Source: Nannocystis exedens (lineage in GTDB: Bacteria > Myxococcota_A > Polyangia > Nannocystales > Nannocystaceae). Taken from it: DNA of 64,000 bases. The notes under the pieces were generated by a model. That model did no database searches and had not been told where the DNA came from. It saw nothing but the letters and a program-made list of their open reading frames with translations. Of this stretch, positions 32,485-43,474 are shown piece by piece. The translations under genes were made by a program, and so were the position numbers. Within the stretch, counting starts at the first letter, position 1. Each line of letters begins with the position of its first letter. The stretch spans positions 6,586,001 through 6,650,000 of the forward strand of contig NZ_NETK01000001.1 in assembly GCF_002343915.1 (NCBI RefSeq). The letters run 5' to 3'.

Positions 32485-34194
32485 TCACGGGCTCCTCTCG
32501 ATCAGCAGATCTTCGACGACGAGGGCGTCGACGCCGTGGCGCAACCAGAAGGCCAGGGCATCCTCGGCGCCGGCGACGATCGGCTCGCCGGCGCCGTTGA
32601 GCGAGGTGTTGAGGACCACCGGGTCGTGGCCGAGCGCGGCCAGCTCGGTCAGCACGGCGTGCAGCTCGGGGGCGCGCGCGGCCTCGACGGTCTGCAGGCG
32701 GGCGGTGCCGTCGCGGTGGGTGACGGCGCCGAGGCGCTCGCGCGCGTCGTCACGCACGCGGGCGGTGGTGGTCATGAACGGGGTCATGTCGTCGGGGCCG
32801 GCGGCGAAGAAATCACCTGTCCGTTCGGACAGGACGGCGGGGGCGAACGGGCGGAACGGCTCGCGCTCCTTGATCAGCCGGTTCATGCGCTCGCGGGTGG
32901 CGGGGTCGCGCGGGCAGGCGAGCAGCGAGCGCTGGCCGAGGGCGCGCGGGCCCCACTCGAAGCGGCCGCGGGCGTGGGCGACGATCTTCCCGGCGGCGAC
33001 GAGGCGGGCGACGGCGGCGGCGGGCTCGTCGACGCGGCGCACGGGGAGGCCGAGCTCGCCGGCGACGTCGCGGGCCCGGTCGGCGTCGACCGGCAGGCCG
33101 AGAGCGGCGGTGCGGAGCGGCGCGGGGCGAGGGTCGCCGCGCTCGCGCGCGGCCAGGAGGGCGGCCCCGAGCGCGCCGCCGGCGTCGCCCGCGGCCGGCT
33201 GGACGAACACCCGCGCGAAGCCGGCCTCGGCCTGCAGGCGGGCGTTGGCGAGGGCGTTGAGGGCGACGCCGCCGGCGAGGCACAGGTGGTCGGCGCCGGT
33301 CAAGGCGCGGGCCTTGCGGGCGAGCGCGAGCAAGATGTCCTCGAGGACAGCCTGCAGGGTGGCGGCGACGTCGGCGTAGTGGCGGTCGTCCTCGCGCTCG
33401 AAGTCCCACGGGCGCCCGGGCGGGCGGCGCGGGCCGAGCAGGCGCTCGAGCGCGGGGCCGAAGCCGAGGTCGGCGTCGCTCATGTGGGCGAAGCAGGCCA
33501 GGTCGAGCTCGTAGGCGCCGTCGCCGGTGAGGCGGACGATCCGCGCGAACTGCTCGCGCAGGCGCGGCTGCCCCCACGCGGCCAGGCCCATGACCTTGTA
33601 CTCGCCCTCGTTGACGGTGAAGCCGAGGTACGCGGTGAGGCCGGCGTAGAGGAGGCCGAGCGAGTGGGGGAAGTCGACGCTGGCGAGCAGCCGCAGGTCG
33701 TAACCGCGGCCGTCCCAGATCGTGGTCGCGTGGGCCTCGCCGACGCCGTCGACGACGAGCACGGCGGCGCGCTCGTACGGCGAGACCAGCAGGGCGCTGG
33801 CGGCGTGGCTGCGGTGGTGGTCGAAGCGGACCACGCGGTCGCGGGCGACACCGAGCCCTTCGGACAGGTGATCGAGGACCCAGATCTTGCTGCCGAGCTG
33901 GCCGGCGAGGGCGCGCGGGAAGGCCCGCCAGGTCCGCGGCAGGTGGCGCAGCAGGTGGACGAGGACGCGCTCGAGCTTGGCGAACGGCTCCTCGTAAAAG
34001 GCGACCGCGTCGAGGTCGCCGGGTCGCAGGCCGGCGTGCTGCAGGCAGGCGAAGGCGGCGGCCAGCGGCAGGCCCGGGTCGTGCTTGATCCGCGACAGCC
34101 GCTCCTCCTGGATCGCCGCGACCACCTCGCCGTCGACCACCAGCGCGGCGGCGGCGTCGTGGTAGTGCGCGGAGATGCCGAGGACGCGGGCCAT
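32485..34194 (-). CDS. Carbamoyltransferase, NodU/CmcH/HypF-C family
   Basis: A 569-residue enzyme that moves a carbamoyl group from carbamoyl phosphate to a substrate via carbamoyl-adenylate. MARVLGISAHYHDAAAALV starts the N-terminal ASKHA-like domain with the metal-binding His pair, RFDHHRSHAASA continues it, VLVVDGVGE binds phosphate, and LCLAGGVALNALANARL, RFEWGPRALGQRSLLA and EREPFRPFAP mark the catalytic C-terminal domain. Length is normal. Neighbours are a ferritin-like membrane protein (7 bp upstream) and a DUF5989 peptide downstream, together forming an operon. The acceptor is unknown; sugar or secondary-metabolite decoration is typical for the family. Confidence 0.9.
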   Translation of the reverse strand: MARVLGISAHYHDAAAALVVDGEVVAAIQEERLSRIKHDPGLPLAAAFACLQHAGLRPGDLDAVAFYEEPFAKLERVLVHLLRHLPRTWRAFPRALAGQLGSKIWVLDHLSEGLGVARDRVVRFDHHRSHAASALLVSPYERAAVLVVDGVGEAHATTIWDGRGYDLRLLASVDFPHSLGLLYAGLTAYLGFTVNEGEYKVMGLAAWGQPRLREQFARIVRLTGDGAYELDLACFAHMSDADLGFGPALERLLGPRRPPGRPWDFEREDDRHYADVAATLQAVLEDILLALARKARALTGADHLCLAGGVALNALANARLQAEAGFARVFVQPAAGDAGGALGAALLAARERGDPRPAPLRTAALGLPVDADRARDVAGELGLPVRRVDEPAAAVARLVAAGKIVAHARGRFEWGPRALGQRSLLACPRDPATRERMNRLIKEREPFRPFAPAVLSERTGDFFAAGPDDMTPFMTTTARVRDDARERLGAVTHRDGTARLQTVEAARAPELHAVLTELAALGHDPVVLNTSLNGAGEPIVAGAEDALAFWLRHGVDALVVEDLLIERSP

Positions 34195-34201
34195 GAGGCG
34201 A

Positions 34202-34918
34202 TCACTCGGGCGCGGGCAGGGCTCGGGCCGATCCCTCGGCGCGCAGGCCCGGGCGGATCGGCCGGACCAGGCGCACCAGCAGGGCCAGCGGCGCGGCCAG
34301 GACGTAAAGCGCGAGGGTGAGGACCAGGTAGACCCGCTCGGCGACGAACCGCCCGGCGCGCAGCCAGCGGCGCCCGAGCTCCCAGCGCGCCACGCGGCGC
34401 AGCGCCTTGCGGGCCTCGACCTCGCCGACGAGCTCGAGCAGGAGCTCGCGGGTGTAACGGCCGTGCCGCCGCTCGTCGACGAGGATCGTCTCGAAGAGGA
34501 CGGCGTCCTGATCGCGCGCCTGTCCCTTGAACCAGGTGACGTAGGCCTCGAACTGCCGCCGCGCCCGCTCCTCGCCGACGTGGACGAAGGCGAGGAAGTC
34601 GCGCTCGCCGAGCAGCTCGAACAGCCGCTCGCAGTCGGCCCGCAGCGGCGGGAGCACGAACGGCCGCGCGGCCTCGCCGGCGAGCTTCGCCGCCCGCCGG
34701 GCGAACATCTGCGCGTGCCGGGCCTCGTCGTCGGCGTGGCGCAAATAGGCGGCCGCCCGCGCCGCCGACGAGGTGCGCGCCGCCGCCAGCCGCAGGTCGA
34801 GCATGCTGCCCTGCTCGGCCAGCGCGAAGGCGTACAGCTTGCGCGCGCTGCGAGCCGGACCGCTCCAGGCCAGCGGACTGAGCAGGCGGGCGAGCGCGCC
34901 GATGACGTCGCGGCTCAT
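34202..34918 (-). CDS. Ferritin-like di-iron protein with C-terminal membrane segment
   Basis: A 238-residue protein starting at ATG 34918 (MSRDVIGALARLL). A four-helix ferritin-like bundle spans about 20-170 with iron-ligand patterns: FALAEQGS, ADDEARHAQMF, HVGEERARRQFEAY and VDERRHGRYT (two E-x-x-H type pairs). A hydrophobic helix (VYLVLTLALYVLAAPLALLV, about 205-225) anchors it to the membrane. Such proteins are common partners of carbamoyltransferases in this operon type and may be oxygenases or hydroxylases. The stop is 7 bp from the carbamoyltransferase start, so the three genes form one unit. Confidence 0.75.
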   Translation of the reverse strand: MSRDVIGALARLLSPLAWSGPARSARKLYAFALAEQGSMLDLRLAAARTSSAARAAAYLRHADDEARHAQMFARRAAKLAGEAARPFVLPPLRADCERLFELLGERDFLAFVHVGEERARRQFEAYVTWFKGQARDQDAVLFETILVDERRHGRYTRELLLELVGEVEARKALRRVARWELGRRWLRAGRFVAERVYLVLTLALYVLAAPLALLVRLVRPIRPGLRAEGSARALPAPE

Positions 34919-35369
34919 CGGCGCCTCCCGGCGCGGGCAGTCCGTGCGTGCTGCGGTCGGGAACTCGGCAGTGATATGTTTTTCAAAGCATGTCTCCGAG
35001 GAAATGTCTCGAAGGACATATTCGTTGCGGCGACGCGTGTCTCCTCGCGGGAGGAGGACACGGCGTGGAGGCCGCGAGGAGGCGTCTGTTCGGCGGCCAG
35101 ACCCGGCCGTCGAACAGACGCCCGGCGCTCGGCTCCGGGCGACAATGGTTCCTCGGAGTCGCCGTCGGCGTGTCGGCCTCTCACGGCTGCAGCCGTGCCA
35201 GGGGTCCGGGGAAGGGGCAGCGACGAATACGAGGCAGGCTGGGCGCGAGGCACGAGCGTCCAGCCAGACGCTGAACTCGTCGCCGCCCCTTCTCCGGCCC
35301 CCCCGCGAGGCGCAGTCGGCAAATCGCGAAGCGCAGCTCCCAGGCTGCCGCCGAGCCCCCGCGTGACGC
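34919..35369. other. Intergenic region with array and hairpin
   Basis: No convincing gene. It contains the four-unit array at 34973-35022 and a perfect 12-bp inverted repeat (35081-35092 with 35111-35122, 18-nt loop) in a G/C-rich context. The promoter of the ferritin-like operon must lie here. Confidence 0.5.
34973..35022. repeat. Four-unit 14-bp array (TATG/CATG/AATG/CATA)
   Basis: Cores at 34975, 34989, 35003 and 35017, exactly 14 bp apart. It lies 55 bp upstream of the ferritin-like start. Confidence 0.75.
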
Positions 35370-37697
35370 TCACAAGCACACGCCTCCGCCGTGCCACGGC
35401 ATGCAGCGGCGCCCGCCCTCGCACGGGTGGTCCTCGTCGCAGGGCGTCCGGCAGTGGTTGCTGGCGAATGCATGTACCTGACCTTCAGGACATGTCGGCG
35501 CGAACAGCGGGTCGTTCTGCGCGCAGGCCAGGCGGGCCGCGCAGTCCTTCTCCTCCGGGTACTGGAGCGTGCAAGCCGCGATCAGCGACGGATCGCCCCA
35601 CAGGTCGCTGCAGACCTCCTTGCAGTCGTAGACGTCCTGCTCGTATTCGTCGAGCAGCTTGCCGTTCTGGGGGCACAGCTGCTCCTTGCGGGTCAGCTTG
35701 TGGCAGGCGCACAGGCCGGCGATCGCCGCCTCGGCGGCGGCGTCGGTCGGAAGCATCGCCGGCTCCGCCTTGACGAATTCGCCGGCGAACTTCGCCTTGC
35801 CGTCCGCCCCTGCGGGCCAGCGGATCTGCAGGTCGTGGACCTCCTTCTTCCAGGAGAAGCGGGCCGTCAGCGGCTCGCCCACCGTCAGCGGCGTGACCAG
35901 CGACAGCCCGTCCGGCGTGCGCATCGCCATCGTCGCCGGGGTCGCGCCCTCGCGGACCACGACCCCGCCGAAGCCCTCGGTCGCGCTGCGGCGGCGGCAC
36001 TGCACGCGCAGCCACTCGCGCTCGATCTGGGTCGAGCAGCCGAGCGCCGTCGAGCCGACCACCTTGACCTCCGGCGCCGACGCCCACTCCGCGGCCGTCG
36101 GCACGAACGAGCGCCCCGGGGGCAGGCCGGGCTGCGGGGCCTGCAGCGGCGCCGCGAGCGGGGTCTTCAGCCGATCGGCGAGGGCCACCGCGAACGCGGC
36201 GTGGCCCTTCGCGGTCATGTGGATGTCGTGGTCGAGGAAGGCCCCCGGCTGGGCCGAGCGCAGGGCCGCGGTGACGTCGAGCGCGCGCAGGCCGAGCGCC
36301 TCGGCGTCGGCGACCAGATCCTCGAGCAGGATCAGCGAGTCCTGCATGTCGGGCGCGTCGTTGACGTTGTACTTGGCCCACTCGCCGGGGTCGACCTGGA
36401 CGTCGATCGGCAGGGCGACGACCACCAGCTCGGCGCCGTACTCGTCGCACATCGCCTTGAACTGCTGCAGGTACTCGTGGAAGCGCGACGGCGGGCGGCT
36501 GGGCGGCGGCACGCCGGCGGCGATCTCCTTGCGCAGGCGCTGCTGCTCGGCGACGAGGTCGGCCTCGGCCTTGACGAGGTCCTTGAGCTCGGTCTTGCCG
36601 GCTTTCTCCTCTTTTTTGAGCTGCGCGGCGAGGTGGTCGTTGCGCAGCTTGGCGGCCTGGCGGATGAGGCTGGCGGTGACCTGGATCGAGCGGCTCGACT
36701 CGCCGTAGTCCTCGCGGACGATGTCGCCGGGCCTGCCGCGGGCGACCTCGAGCTGGAAGCTGCCGAGCTTCCCGTCCTCGCTGGCGGCGGCGAGCTTGCG
36801 GTCGATGGTCTCGCGCTGTTCGACGAGCTGCTTGTCGACGGCGTCGAGGCGGGTGCGCGAGGTCGTGAGCGCGGCGACGGCGGTCTGGTGCTCGGCGTCG
36901 GCGGCGGCGCGGGCGGTGCGGCTGGCGAGCACGAGGTCGTCGAGGCCGCCCTCGGAGGGGGTGCCGACGTCGACGGGGCTGCCGAGCTCGGAGTCCTCGG
37001 GGATCTTCACGGACCCGCGCGCGTGCAGCCAGCGGCGCAGGGTGTAGAACGCGTGCGACCTGGAGAACAGCCACTTGCGGCCCGGGAACTGGGTGACCGA
37101 GGTCGGGGCCGTCTCGCTGCGCACCGCCCAGCCGTCCCACACCGCGTGACGCTCGCGGTTGGGCCGATCGATCTCGAACGGGTCGTTGACGAAGTTGAGG
37201 ACCACCACCACCGTCTTCGACCGGCGCTCGGCCAGCAGCTCGCGCGCGACCGCGAGGTACTCCATCGGCCCGTAGGTCGGCACGCCGCCGTTGATCACCG
37301 GACGGCCGCTGAGCTGGGCGAGCTGGGCCGAGAAGGTGCGGTCGTCGTCGACGCCGAGGCCGAACACCTGCGAGTCGCCGACCACGAGCACCTCGTCGCC
37401 GCCGGGCGCCGGCCACTCGTCGCCGCGGTAGCCGCGGCTGTTGACGTGGATCGTCGTCGCCGGGTTGGGTTTTAATTGGAACTCCATCGTCGCGCCCGGC
37501 TCGAGGCGGACGCCGAGCTCCGGGTCGGCGACGTAGAAGTTGACGTGGGGGAACGCGCCGCCGTTCCGCACCGAGAAGGCGACCTCGGTCAGCGCGGCGC
37601 CGAGGCCGAGGCCGAACAGCAGCTGGACGGTGATCGACAGGGCCCGCAGCCCGCGGCGGCGCGGCGTGGGGCTGGGGGGTTCGGCTCGCTGGGCCAT
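35370..37697 (-). CDS. SGNH/GDSL-type hydrolase with coiled coil, membrane-anchored
   Basis: A 775-residue protein. ATG 37697 follows GAGG on the minus strand. One membrane segment near the N-terminus (about 20-42, LSITVQLLFGLGLGAAL) leaves the rest outside. The hydrolase part begins with VLVVGDSQVFGLGV (SGNH block I, catalytic Ser near 110), then GVPTYGPMEYL (Gly block) and VVLNFVNDPFE (Asn block). A long charged region (about 240-400, TSRTRLDAVDKQLVEQRETI and following) inserts as a coiled coil. The catalytic D..H pair is DHDIHMTAKGH near 510. The C-terminus is Cys-rich (LCACHKLTRKEQLCPQ and FAPTCPEGQ). O-acyl sugar esterase or acyltransfer is typical. A 14-bp repeat pair (35475-35496) lies inside the 3' end. 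Confidence 0.7.
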   Translation of the reverse strand: MAQRAEPPSPTPRRRGLRALSITVQLLFGLGLGAALTEVAFSVRNGGAFPHVNFYVADPELGVRLEPGATMEFQLKPNPATTIHVNSRGYRGDEWPAPGGDEVLVVGDSQVFGLGVDDDRTFSAQLAQLSGRPVINGGVPTYGPMEYLAVARELLAERRSKTVVVVLNFVNDPFEIDRPNRERHAVWDGWAVRSETAPTSVTQFPGRKWLFSRSHAFYTLRRWLHARGSVKIPEDSELGSPVDVGTPSEGGLDDLVLASRTARAAADAEHQTAVAALTTSRTRLDAVDKQLVEQRETIDRKLAAASEDGKLGSFQLEVARGRPGDIVREDYGESSRSIQVTASLIRQAAKLRNDHLAAQLKKEEKAGKTELKDLVKAEADLVAEQQRLRKEIAAGVPPPSRPPSRFHEYLQQFKAMCDEYGAELVVVALPIDVQVDPGEWAKYNVNDAPDMQDSLILLEDLVADAEALGLRALDVTAALRSAQPGAFLDHDIHMTAKGHAAFAVALADRLKTPLAAPLQAPQPGLPPGRSFVPTAAEWASAPEVKVVGSTALGCSTQIEREWLRVQCRRRSATEGFGGVVVREGATPATMAMRTPDGLSLVTPLTVGEPLTARFSWKKEVHDLQIRWPAGADGKAKFAGEFVKAEPAMLPTDAAAEAAIAGLCACHKLTRKEQLCPQNGKLLDEYEQDVYDCKEVCSDLWGDPSLIAACTLQYPEEKDCAARLACAQNDPLFAPTCPEGQVHAFASNHCRTPCDEDHPCEGGRRCMPWHGGGVCL

Positions 37698-38119
37698 CGT
37701 CGCCTCGCTCGGCCGGCGATCTACGGCCGGCCACGGTGAGGGTATTCCGGATCGCCGGCGGAGGGGTAATCCGCGTGAGAAAAGCGCGGAAACGGCCGTC
37801 CGGCGCGCGCTGGCGCCCGAACCGGCGCGCGCCCAGCCGGCCCGGCCGCGGCCCGGCTCGAGGGGAGCGCGACGCGTGAACAATGGCATGTCCATTCAAA
37901 CATGTCTTAAAAAACATGGCGGAAGGGGAATGTCCTGGAAAGCATGTGGGAAGATCCGCAGGTGCGGGTGTGGATGATGGGATCAGGTGCGACATCGAGG
38001 CGCGTCGGCGTGACGATTCGCGGCGGTCCCGCGGCGCGAGAGGGATCGCAAGCTCGCGCCGCTGCGCCGGGCCAAAACGTCACGTGGCCGGGTGGGATGG
38101 GCGTGCTAACCCTCGCCGC
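37698..38119. other. Intergenic region with a five-unit array
   Basis: No convincing gene. It holds the array at 37885-37948. The start of the lipoprotein gene is preceded by CTAACCC, 7 nt before ATG, which may be a weak leaderless -10. Confidence 0.4.
37885..37948. repeat. Five-unit 14-bp array
   Basis: CATG at 37887, 37901 and 37915, AATG at 37929, CATG at 37943: exact 14-bp period over five units, with A/G-rich bases before each core. The clearest example of the family together with 11250-11327. Confidence 0.85.
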
Positions 38120-39265
38120 ATGCAGCGTTCTTGGCATGTGCATAGAAGTTTCGTGGCCCTCGCGCTCGGCGGGGCGCTCGTGGTCGGCTGCGGCGACGAC
38201 GGCGGCGCGACCGACGGGGCGACGACCACCACCGGCTCGACGACGGACAGCGCGACGACGACCGCATCGACGAGCGAGGGATCGACCGAGCCGACCACCG
38301 GGGCGCCGACGGGCGGCGACACGACCGACAGCACGACCGGGTCGGAGATCGATCCGCGGGTGGCCCACTGCCTGCGCATCAACGCCTGCGAGGCCGACGG
38401 CGGCGCGCCGATGGGGCTGCAGGCCTGCCTGGCGCACGCGCTCGAGGTGCCGTGGACGTGGGCGTCGACGGGGACGATGCGGATGGCGATCGAGGCGATG
38501 GAGTGCAAGCTGGCCGCGCCCGACTGCGAGACGGTGCGGGCCTGCACGCCGCCGGCCGCGCCGCACGCGGACGCCTGCGCGGACAAGCCGGGCGAGAGCC
38601 TGTGCGCGGGCGACGAGTGGGTGGTCTGCGGCTTCGAGGGCGAGCCGGTCGCGGCGCTCGACTGCGCGGCGGCGGGGCAGCAGTGCGGGGCCGAGATCTG
38701 GGCCGGGTGCGGGCTCGAGCCGTGCGAGTACGGGGTGACGGCGTCGACGTGCGACCCGAACGACCCGGACGTGCTGATCGAGTGCAACCCCGACGGGTTC
38801 CTCGAGCGGGTCGACTGCCGCACCCAGAACAACTTCGTGCTCATCAACGGCAAGGACGGCGAGAAGCGGTTCACGATCGCCGGCGAGACCTGCGGCTTCG
38901 ACCCGATGCGCAACGCGAACGCCTGCGTCGGCACCGGCGAGCCGTGCGACTTCTTCTCGCAGGAGTGCGACGGCGACGTGCTCGAGACCTGCGCGGGGGG
39001 CAAGCTGAGCCGGCGCGACTGCGCGACCGTCGAGCCGCTCGGGCAGGGCTGCGGCTACCTGCAGGCGGGGCCGTTCGCCGGCGGGGCCTCGTGCGGCCTC
39101 GTGAACACGCAGTGCGGGCTCGATGCGCCCGAGAGCTGCGAGGGCGCGACGATCTCGTTCTGCGACTGGGACCAGCCGGGCACGATCGACTGCGTGGCCG
39201 CCGGCTACTCCGGCTGCGCGACCACGGACTACGCCGGCCGCACGGTCGCCTACTGCACGCCGTGA
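38120..39265 (+). CDS. Cys-rich surface lipoprotein
   Basis: A 381-residue lipoprotein with signal MQRSWHVHRSFVALALGGALVVGC-G. A Thr/Ser/Gly linker covers about residues 24-72. The remaining 300 residues carry about 35 Cys in short patterns such as CADKPGESLCAGDEWVVC, CDPNDPDVLIEC, CDFFSQECDGDVLETC and CVAAGYSGC, so the domain must be heavily disulfide-bonded. Proteins like this are common in Nannocystineae and are annotated as hypothetical. Probably surface exposed. No enzyme motif visible. Confidence 0.65.
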   Translation: MQRSWHVHRSFVALALGGALVVGCGDDGGATDGATTTTGSTTDSATTTASTSEGSTEPTTGAPTGGDTTDSTTGSEIDPRVAHCLRINACEADGGAPMGLQACLAHALEVPWTWASTGTMRMAIEAMECKLAAPDCETVRACTPPAAPHADACADKPGESLCAGDEWVVCGFEGEPVAALDCAAAGQQCGAEIWAGCGLEPCEYGVTASTCDPNDPDVLIECNPDGFLERVDCRTQNNFVLINGKDGEKRFTIAGETCGFDPMRNANACVGTGEPCDFFSQECDGDVLETCAGGKLSRRDCATVEPLGQGCGYLQAGPFAGGASCGLVNTQCGLDAPESCEGATISFCDWDQPGTIDCVAAGYSGCATTDYAGRTVAYCTP

Positions 39266-39587
39266 CCGAGGTCCCGCGAGGGCCGGTCCTCGCGGGTTCG
39301 CTCGTGCTCGCGGCGGCCGGCAGGACCGGCGCGGCTGCGGGCGCGGGCCGGGGGATCGACGCGGTCGGTCCGACCGCTCGCGGCCGGGAGCGCCATGGCG
39401 GCGTCCGCCGGCGCCGCGGGGACGAGAGCGACCGCGGGGCCCGGCGGGGCGCAGGGCCACTGTCAGATGTCTCTCGGGACATGTGCGGGCCGTCGGGCGG
39501 CGAAGGCTCCAGGACGGCCGGGGACCTGGCCCGAGGGCCCGCGGCCACGCTTGCGGGGGGCGGGGGCGCTTGGTAGAAGCGCCGCCG
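39266..39587. repeat. Intergenic region with three-unit array
   Basis: No convincing gene between two lipoprotein genes. Cores CAGG 39452, GATG 39466 and CATG 39480 keep the 14-bp period. A TAGAAG at 39573 is 10 nt upstream of the next ATG. Confidence 0.45.
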
Positions 39588-40388
39588 ATGTCCCCCGCGT
39601 CCCTGTCTCGTCCCCTCGTCAATTGGGTCCCGTCCCTGCTCCTGCTCGTCGCCTGCGGCGAGAACAAGGACCCGCTCGATACGATCGGCAACATCACGGC
39701 CTCGGCCGGCCCGACCAGCAACCCGAGCGGCAACAACCCGAGCGGCGGCGACCCGACCGGCGACCCGACCGACGGCGGCACCGAGGGCACGAGCGCGACC
39801 GAGACCGGCGGGCCGACCGAGGGCACCACCGGCAGCGGCGGGCAGTACGGCGACTGTCCGCAGTACATCCAGTGCGTCGGGGCGCTCGCCCCCGACTCGC
39901 TGCCGGAGGTCGAGATGGCCTACGGGCCCGAGGGCACCTGCTGGACGACGCCCGAGCTGACGCAGGAGTGCCTCGACGCCTGCTCCGAGGGGCTCGCCAA
40001 CTACGGGGCGCTGTTCCCCGACGAGCCGGCGTGTGGTGGCAGCGGCTCGACGTCGACCACCGACATCAGCACCACCGGGCCGCTGACCACCACCGAGTGG
40101 TCGAGCACCACCGATTCCCCGGGCACGACCTTCGATACGACCGAGTCGGAGACGAGCGGCGGAGCGCACGGCAACTGCGGCTGGGACCCCGCCAATCTGT
40201 ACTACGGCTGCGGCGGCGCCGGCTCCGACCCCGACGGCGTGTACCCGATCGACTGCCCGCCGAATGTCGCGGTCGGCGACCCGTGCACCGTCGACGGCGA
40301 GGTCAACGGCATCGGCTGCTGCATGCCGAACGGCGACAACTACTACTGCGGCAACGACAACATGGTCTACATGGACGCGTGCGGCTGA
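39588..40388 (+). CDS. Lipoprotein with two Thr-rich linkers and Cys domains
   Basis: A 266-residue lipoprotein, MSPASLSRPLVNWVPSLLLLVAC-G. Two low-complexity stretches (about 35-85 with PSGGDPTGD and about 148-192 with TTDSPGTT) separate two small Cys-containing domains: CPQYIQC, CWTTPELTQECLDAC and CGWDPANLYYGCGG, DCPPN, IGCCMPNGDNYYCG. The two domains differ. Surface location expected; function unknown. Transcription ends at the hairpin 40524-40555. Confidence 0.65.
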   Translation: MSPASLSRPLVNWVPSLLLLVACGENKDPLDTIGNITASAGPTSNPSGNNPSGGDPTGDPTDGGTEGTSATETGGPTEGTTGSGGQYGDCPQYIQCVGALAPDSLPEVEMAYGPEGTCWTTPELTQECLDACSEGLANYGALFPDEPACGGSGSTSTTDISTTGPLTTTEWSSTTDSPGTTFDTTESETSGGAHGNCGWDPANLYYGCGGAGSDPDGVYPIDCPPNVAVGDPCTVDGEVNGIGCCMPNGDNYYCGNDNMVYMDACG

Positions 40389-40514
40389 CCGGCTGCGCCC
40401 GAGCCTGCCGGCGACGCACGAGCTCGCGCGGCGGATGAGGCGCTGCTCGCCCGCCGCTTCGCGTCGAGCACGGCGCGCTCGCGGGGCAGCTGGCTGCGAG
40501 AGCAGGCTCTTTAA

Positions 40515-40555
40515 GGCAGGTCTGAACGGGCATGTTCGTGAGGACATGCCCGTTC
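40515..40555. terminator. Three-unit array folding into a bidirectional terminator
   Basis: Cores CAGG 40517, CATG 40531 and CATG 40545 with 14-bp period. The last two form a perfect 12-bp stem (40524-40535 with 40544-40555, 8-nt loop) between convergent genes. It is the same design as the hairpin at 7391-7426, though the sequence differs. Confidence 0.7.
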
Positions 40556-40591
40556 GGCAATGACGCGGAGGCTCGGTCGAGCCCGGCGCGA

Positions 40592-41596
40592 TCAGGCGGC
40601 CAGGCCGGCGGCGGCGCGCAGGCGGTCGGCGAACAGCTCGGCCATGCGGGCGGCGTGGTCGGGGCCCGGCCAGCCGAGCTCGCGCGGGGTGGCCGCGGCG
40701 GCGCGGCGGGAGCTTTGCGGGAGGCCAGCCAGCGCGCGGGCCTGCAGCTCGGCGACGGCGGCTCGCTGCGCGGGCGTCAGGCGGTCCCACAGCCAGGCGT
40801 GGAGGTCCCAGGCGAGCTGGCCGTGGCGCAGCTCGTCGGCGGCCAGGCGCGAGAACAGGGCCCGCAGCTCGAGCGAGCGGGCGTGGCCGGCCTGGTGCGC
40901 GGCGACCACGGCGGCGAACGCCTCGGACACGCAGCCCTCGACGGCGTTGTGGCAGGCGACGGCGAACAGGTCGTCGACGGGCGGATCGGCGCGCGGGAGC
41001 GGGACGTCGGCGCCGTCGCGGCGGGCCAGCGCGTCGAGGGCGTCGGCGTGGCGGACCTCGTCGGCGGCGGCGTCGCGGCAACGGGCGACCAGCGAGGCGG
41101 CGGCGCCCTGGCGGTCGAGCCACTCGGCGAGCTCGCGGAACGCCGTCACGGCGGCGCGCTCGAGGTGGGCGTGGACGGCGAACCAGTCGGCGCGCGACTG
41201 GACGACGATCTCGGCCTCGCGGTGGCCCTGCGGGCGGCGGCCGGTGCAGAACTGTTCCGGGGTGTACGTGGCGGTGCAGGTGACGGTGATCTCGTCGACG
41301 CCCTCGGCCCAGGGGTGCTCGGGATCGGCCTCGGGCCCGACCGCCTCGCACTTCATGATGTCGTCGAGCTCCTCCTCGGCGACGACCCGGCAGGCGAGCT
41401 CGCAGCGGTCCGCGTCGGTCTCGCCGTCCTCGCGCGCGTTCTCGAGGTCCGGTCCCTTCACCGCGCCCACGAAATCGGAGGTCCGGGGCCTGGGGTCGGG
41501 GCAGCTGGAAGCGGTGCCGCAGCCGGCCGCTTCCAGGGCGAGCACGGCGGTGGCGATGGCGCTGAGGCGGACGTGAGGGCGACGCGATACGAGCAT
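40592..41596 (-). CDS. Lipoprotein with ferritin-like domain
   Basis: A 334-residue protein. ATG 41596 gives a lipoprotein signal, LSAIATAVLALEAAGC-G. Residues about 22-120 are a Cys-containing region (CELACRVV, CTATYTPEQFC). Residues about 130-330 form a helical ferritin-like domain with paired carboxylate/His motifs AHLERAAVTAF, ADEVRHADAL, EGCVSEAFAAV and ADELRHGQLAW, which could bind a di-iron centre. An exported, lipid-anchored ferritin-like protein is unusual. TAGGAT lies 4 nt before the ATG. It could instead begin 12 codons upstream. Confidence 0.65.
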   Translation of the reverse strand: MLVSRRPHVRLSAIATAVLALEAAGCGTASSCPDPRPRTSDFVGAVKGPDLENAREDGETDADRCELACRVVAEEELDDIMKCEAVGPEADPEHPWAEGVDEITVTCTATYTPEQFCTGRRPQGHREAEIVVQSRADWFAVHAHLERAAVTAFRELAEWLDRQGAAASLVARCRDAAADEVRHADALDALARRDGADVPLPRADPPVDDLFAVACHNAVEGCVSEAFAAVVAAHQAGHARSLELRALFSRLAADELRHGQLAWDLHAWLWDRLTPAQRAAVAELQARALAGLPQSSRRAAAATPRELGWPGPDHAARMAELFADRLRAAAGLAA

Positions 41597-41705
41597 GACG
41601 ATCCTATCATCCCGGACAGTAGCCGATACCAAGGCCGCGAATGGCGGCGCTGACTACTTGAGCCGGACGATCGCGATCGTCAAGCGCGGGCGCGGTGTAA
41701 TCGGC

Positions 41706-43328
<1,623 letters not shown>

Positions 43329-43474
43329 GGGCGCGGAGACTACATGAGCCGCGGCGCATGGGCCCCGCGCGGGCCGTGCGGTGGTGCACGGCGTGATCGC
43401 CGCGAGAGCGCGCGCGGCGAGGGACGACGAATGGGCGGTCCTGGAGCCCGCTCGCCGCGCACCTCGTGACGCGG

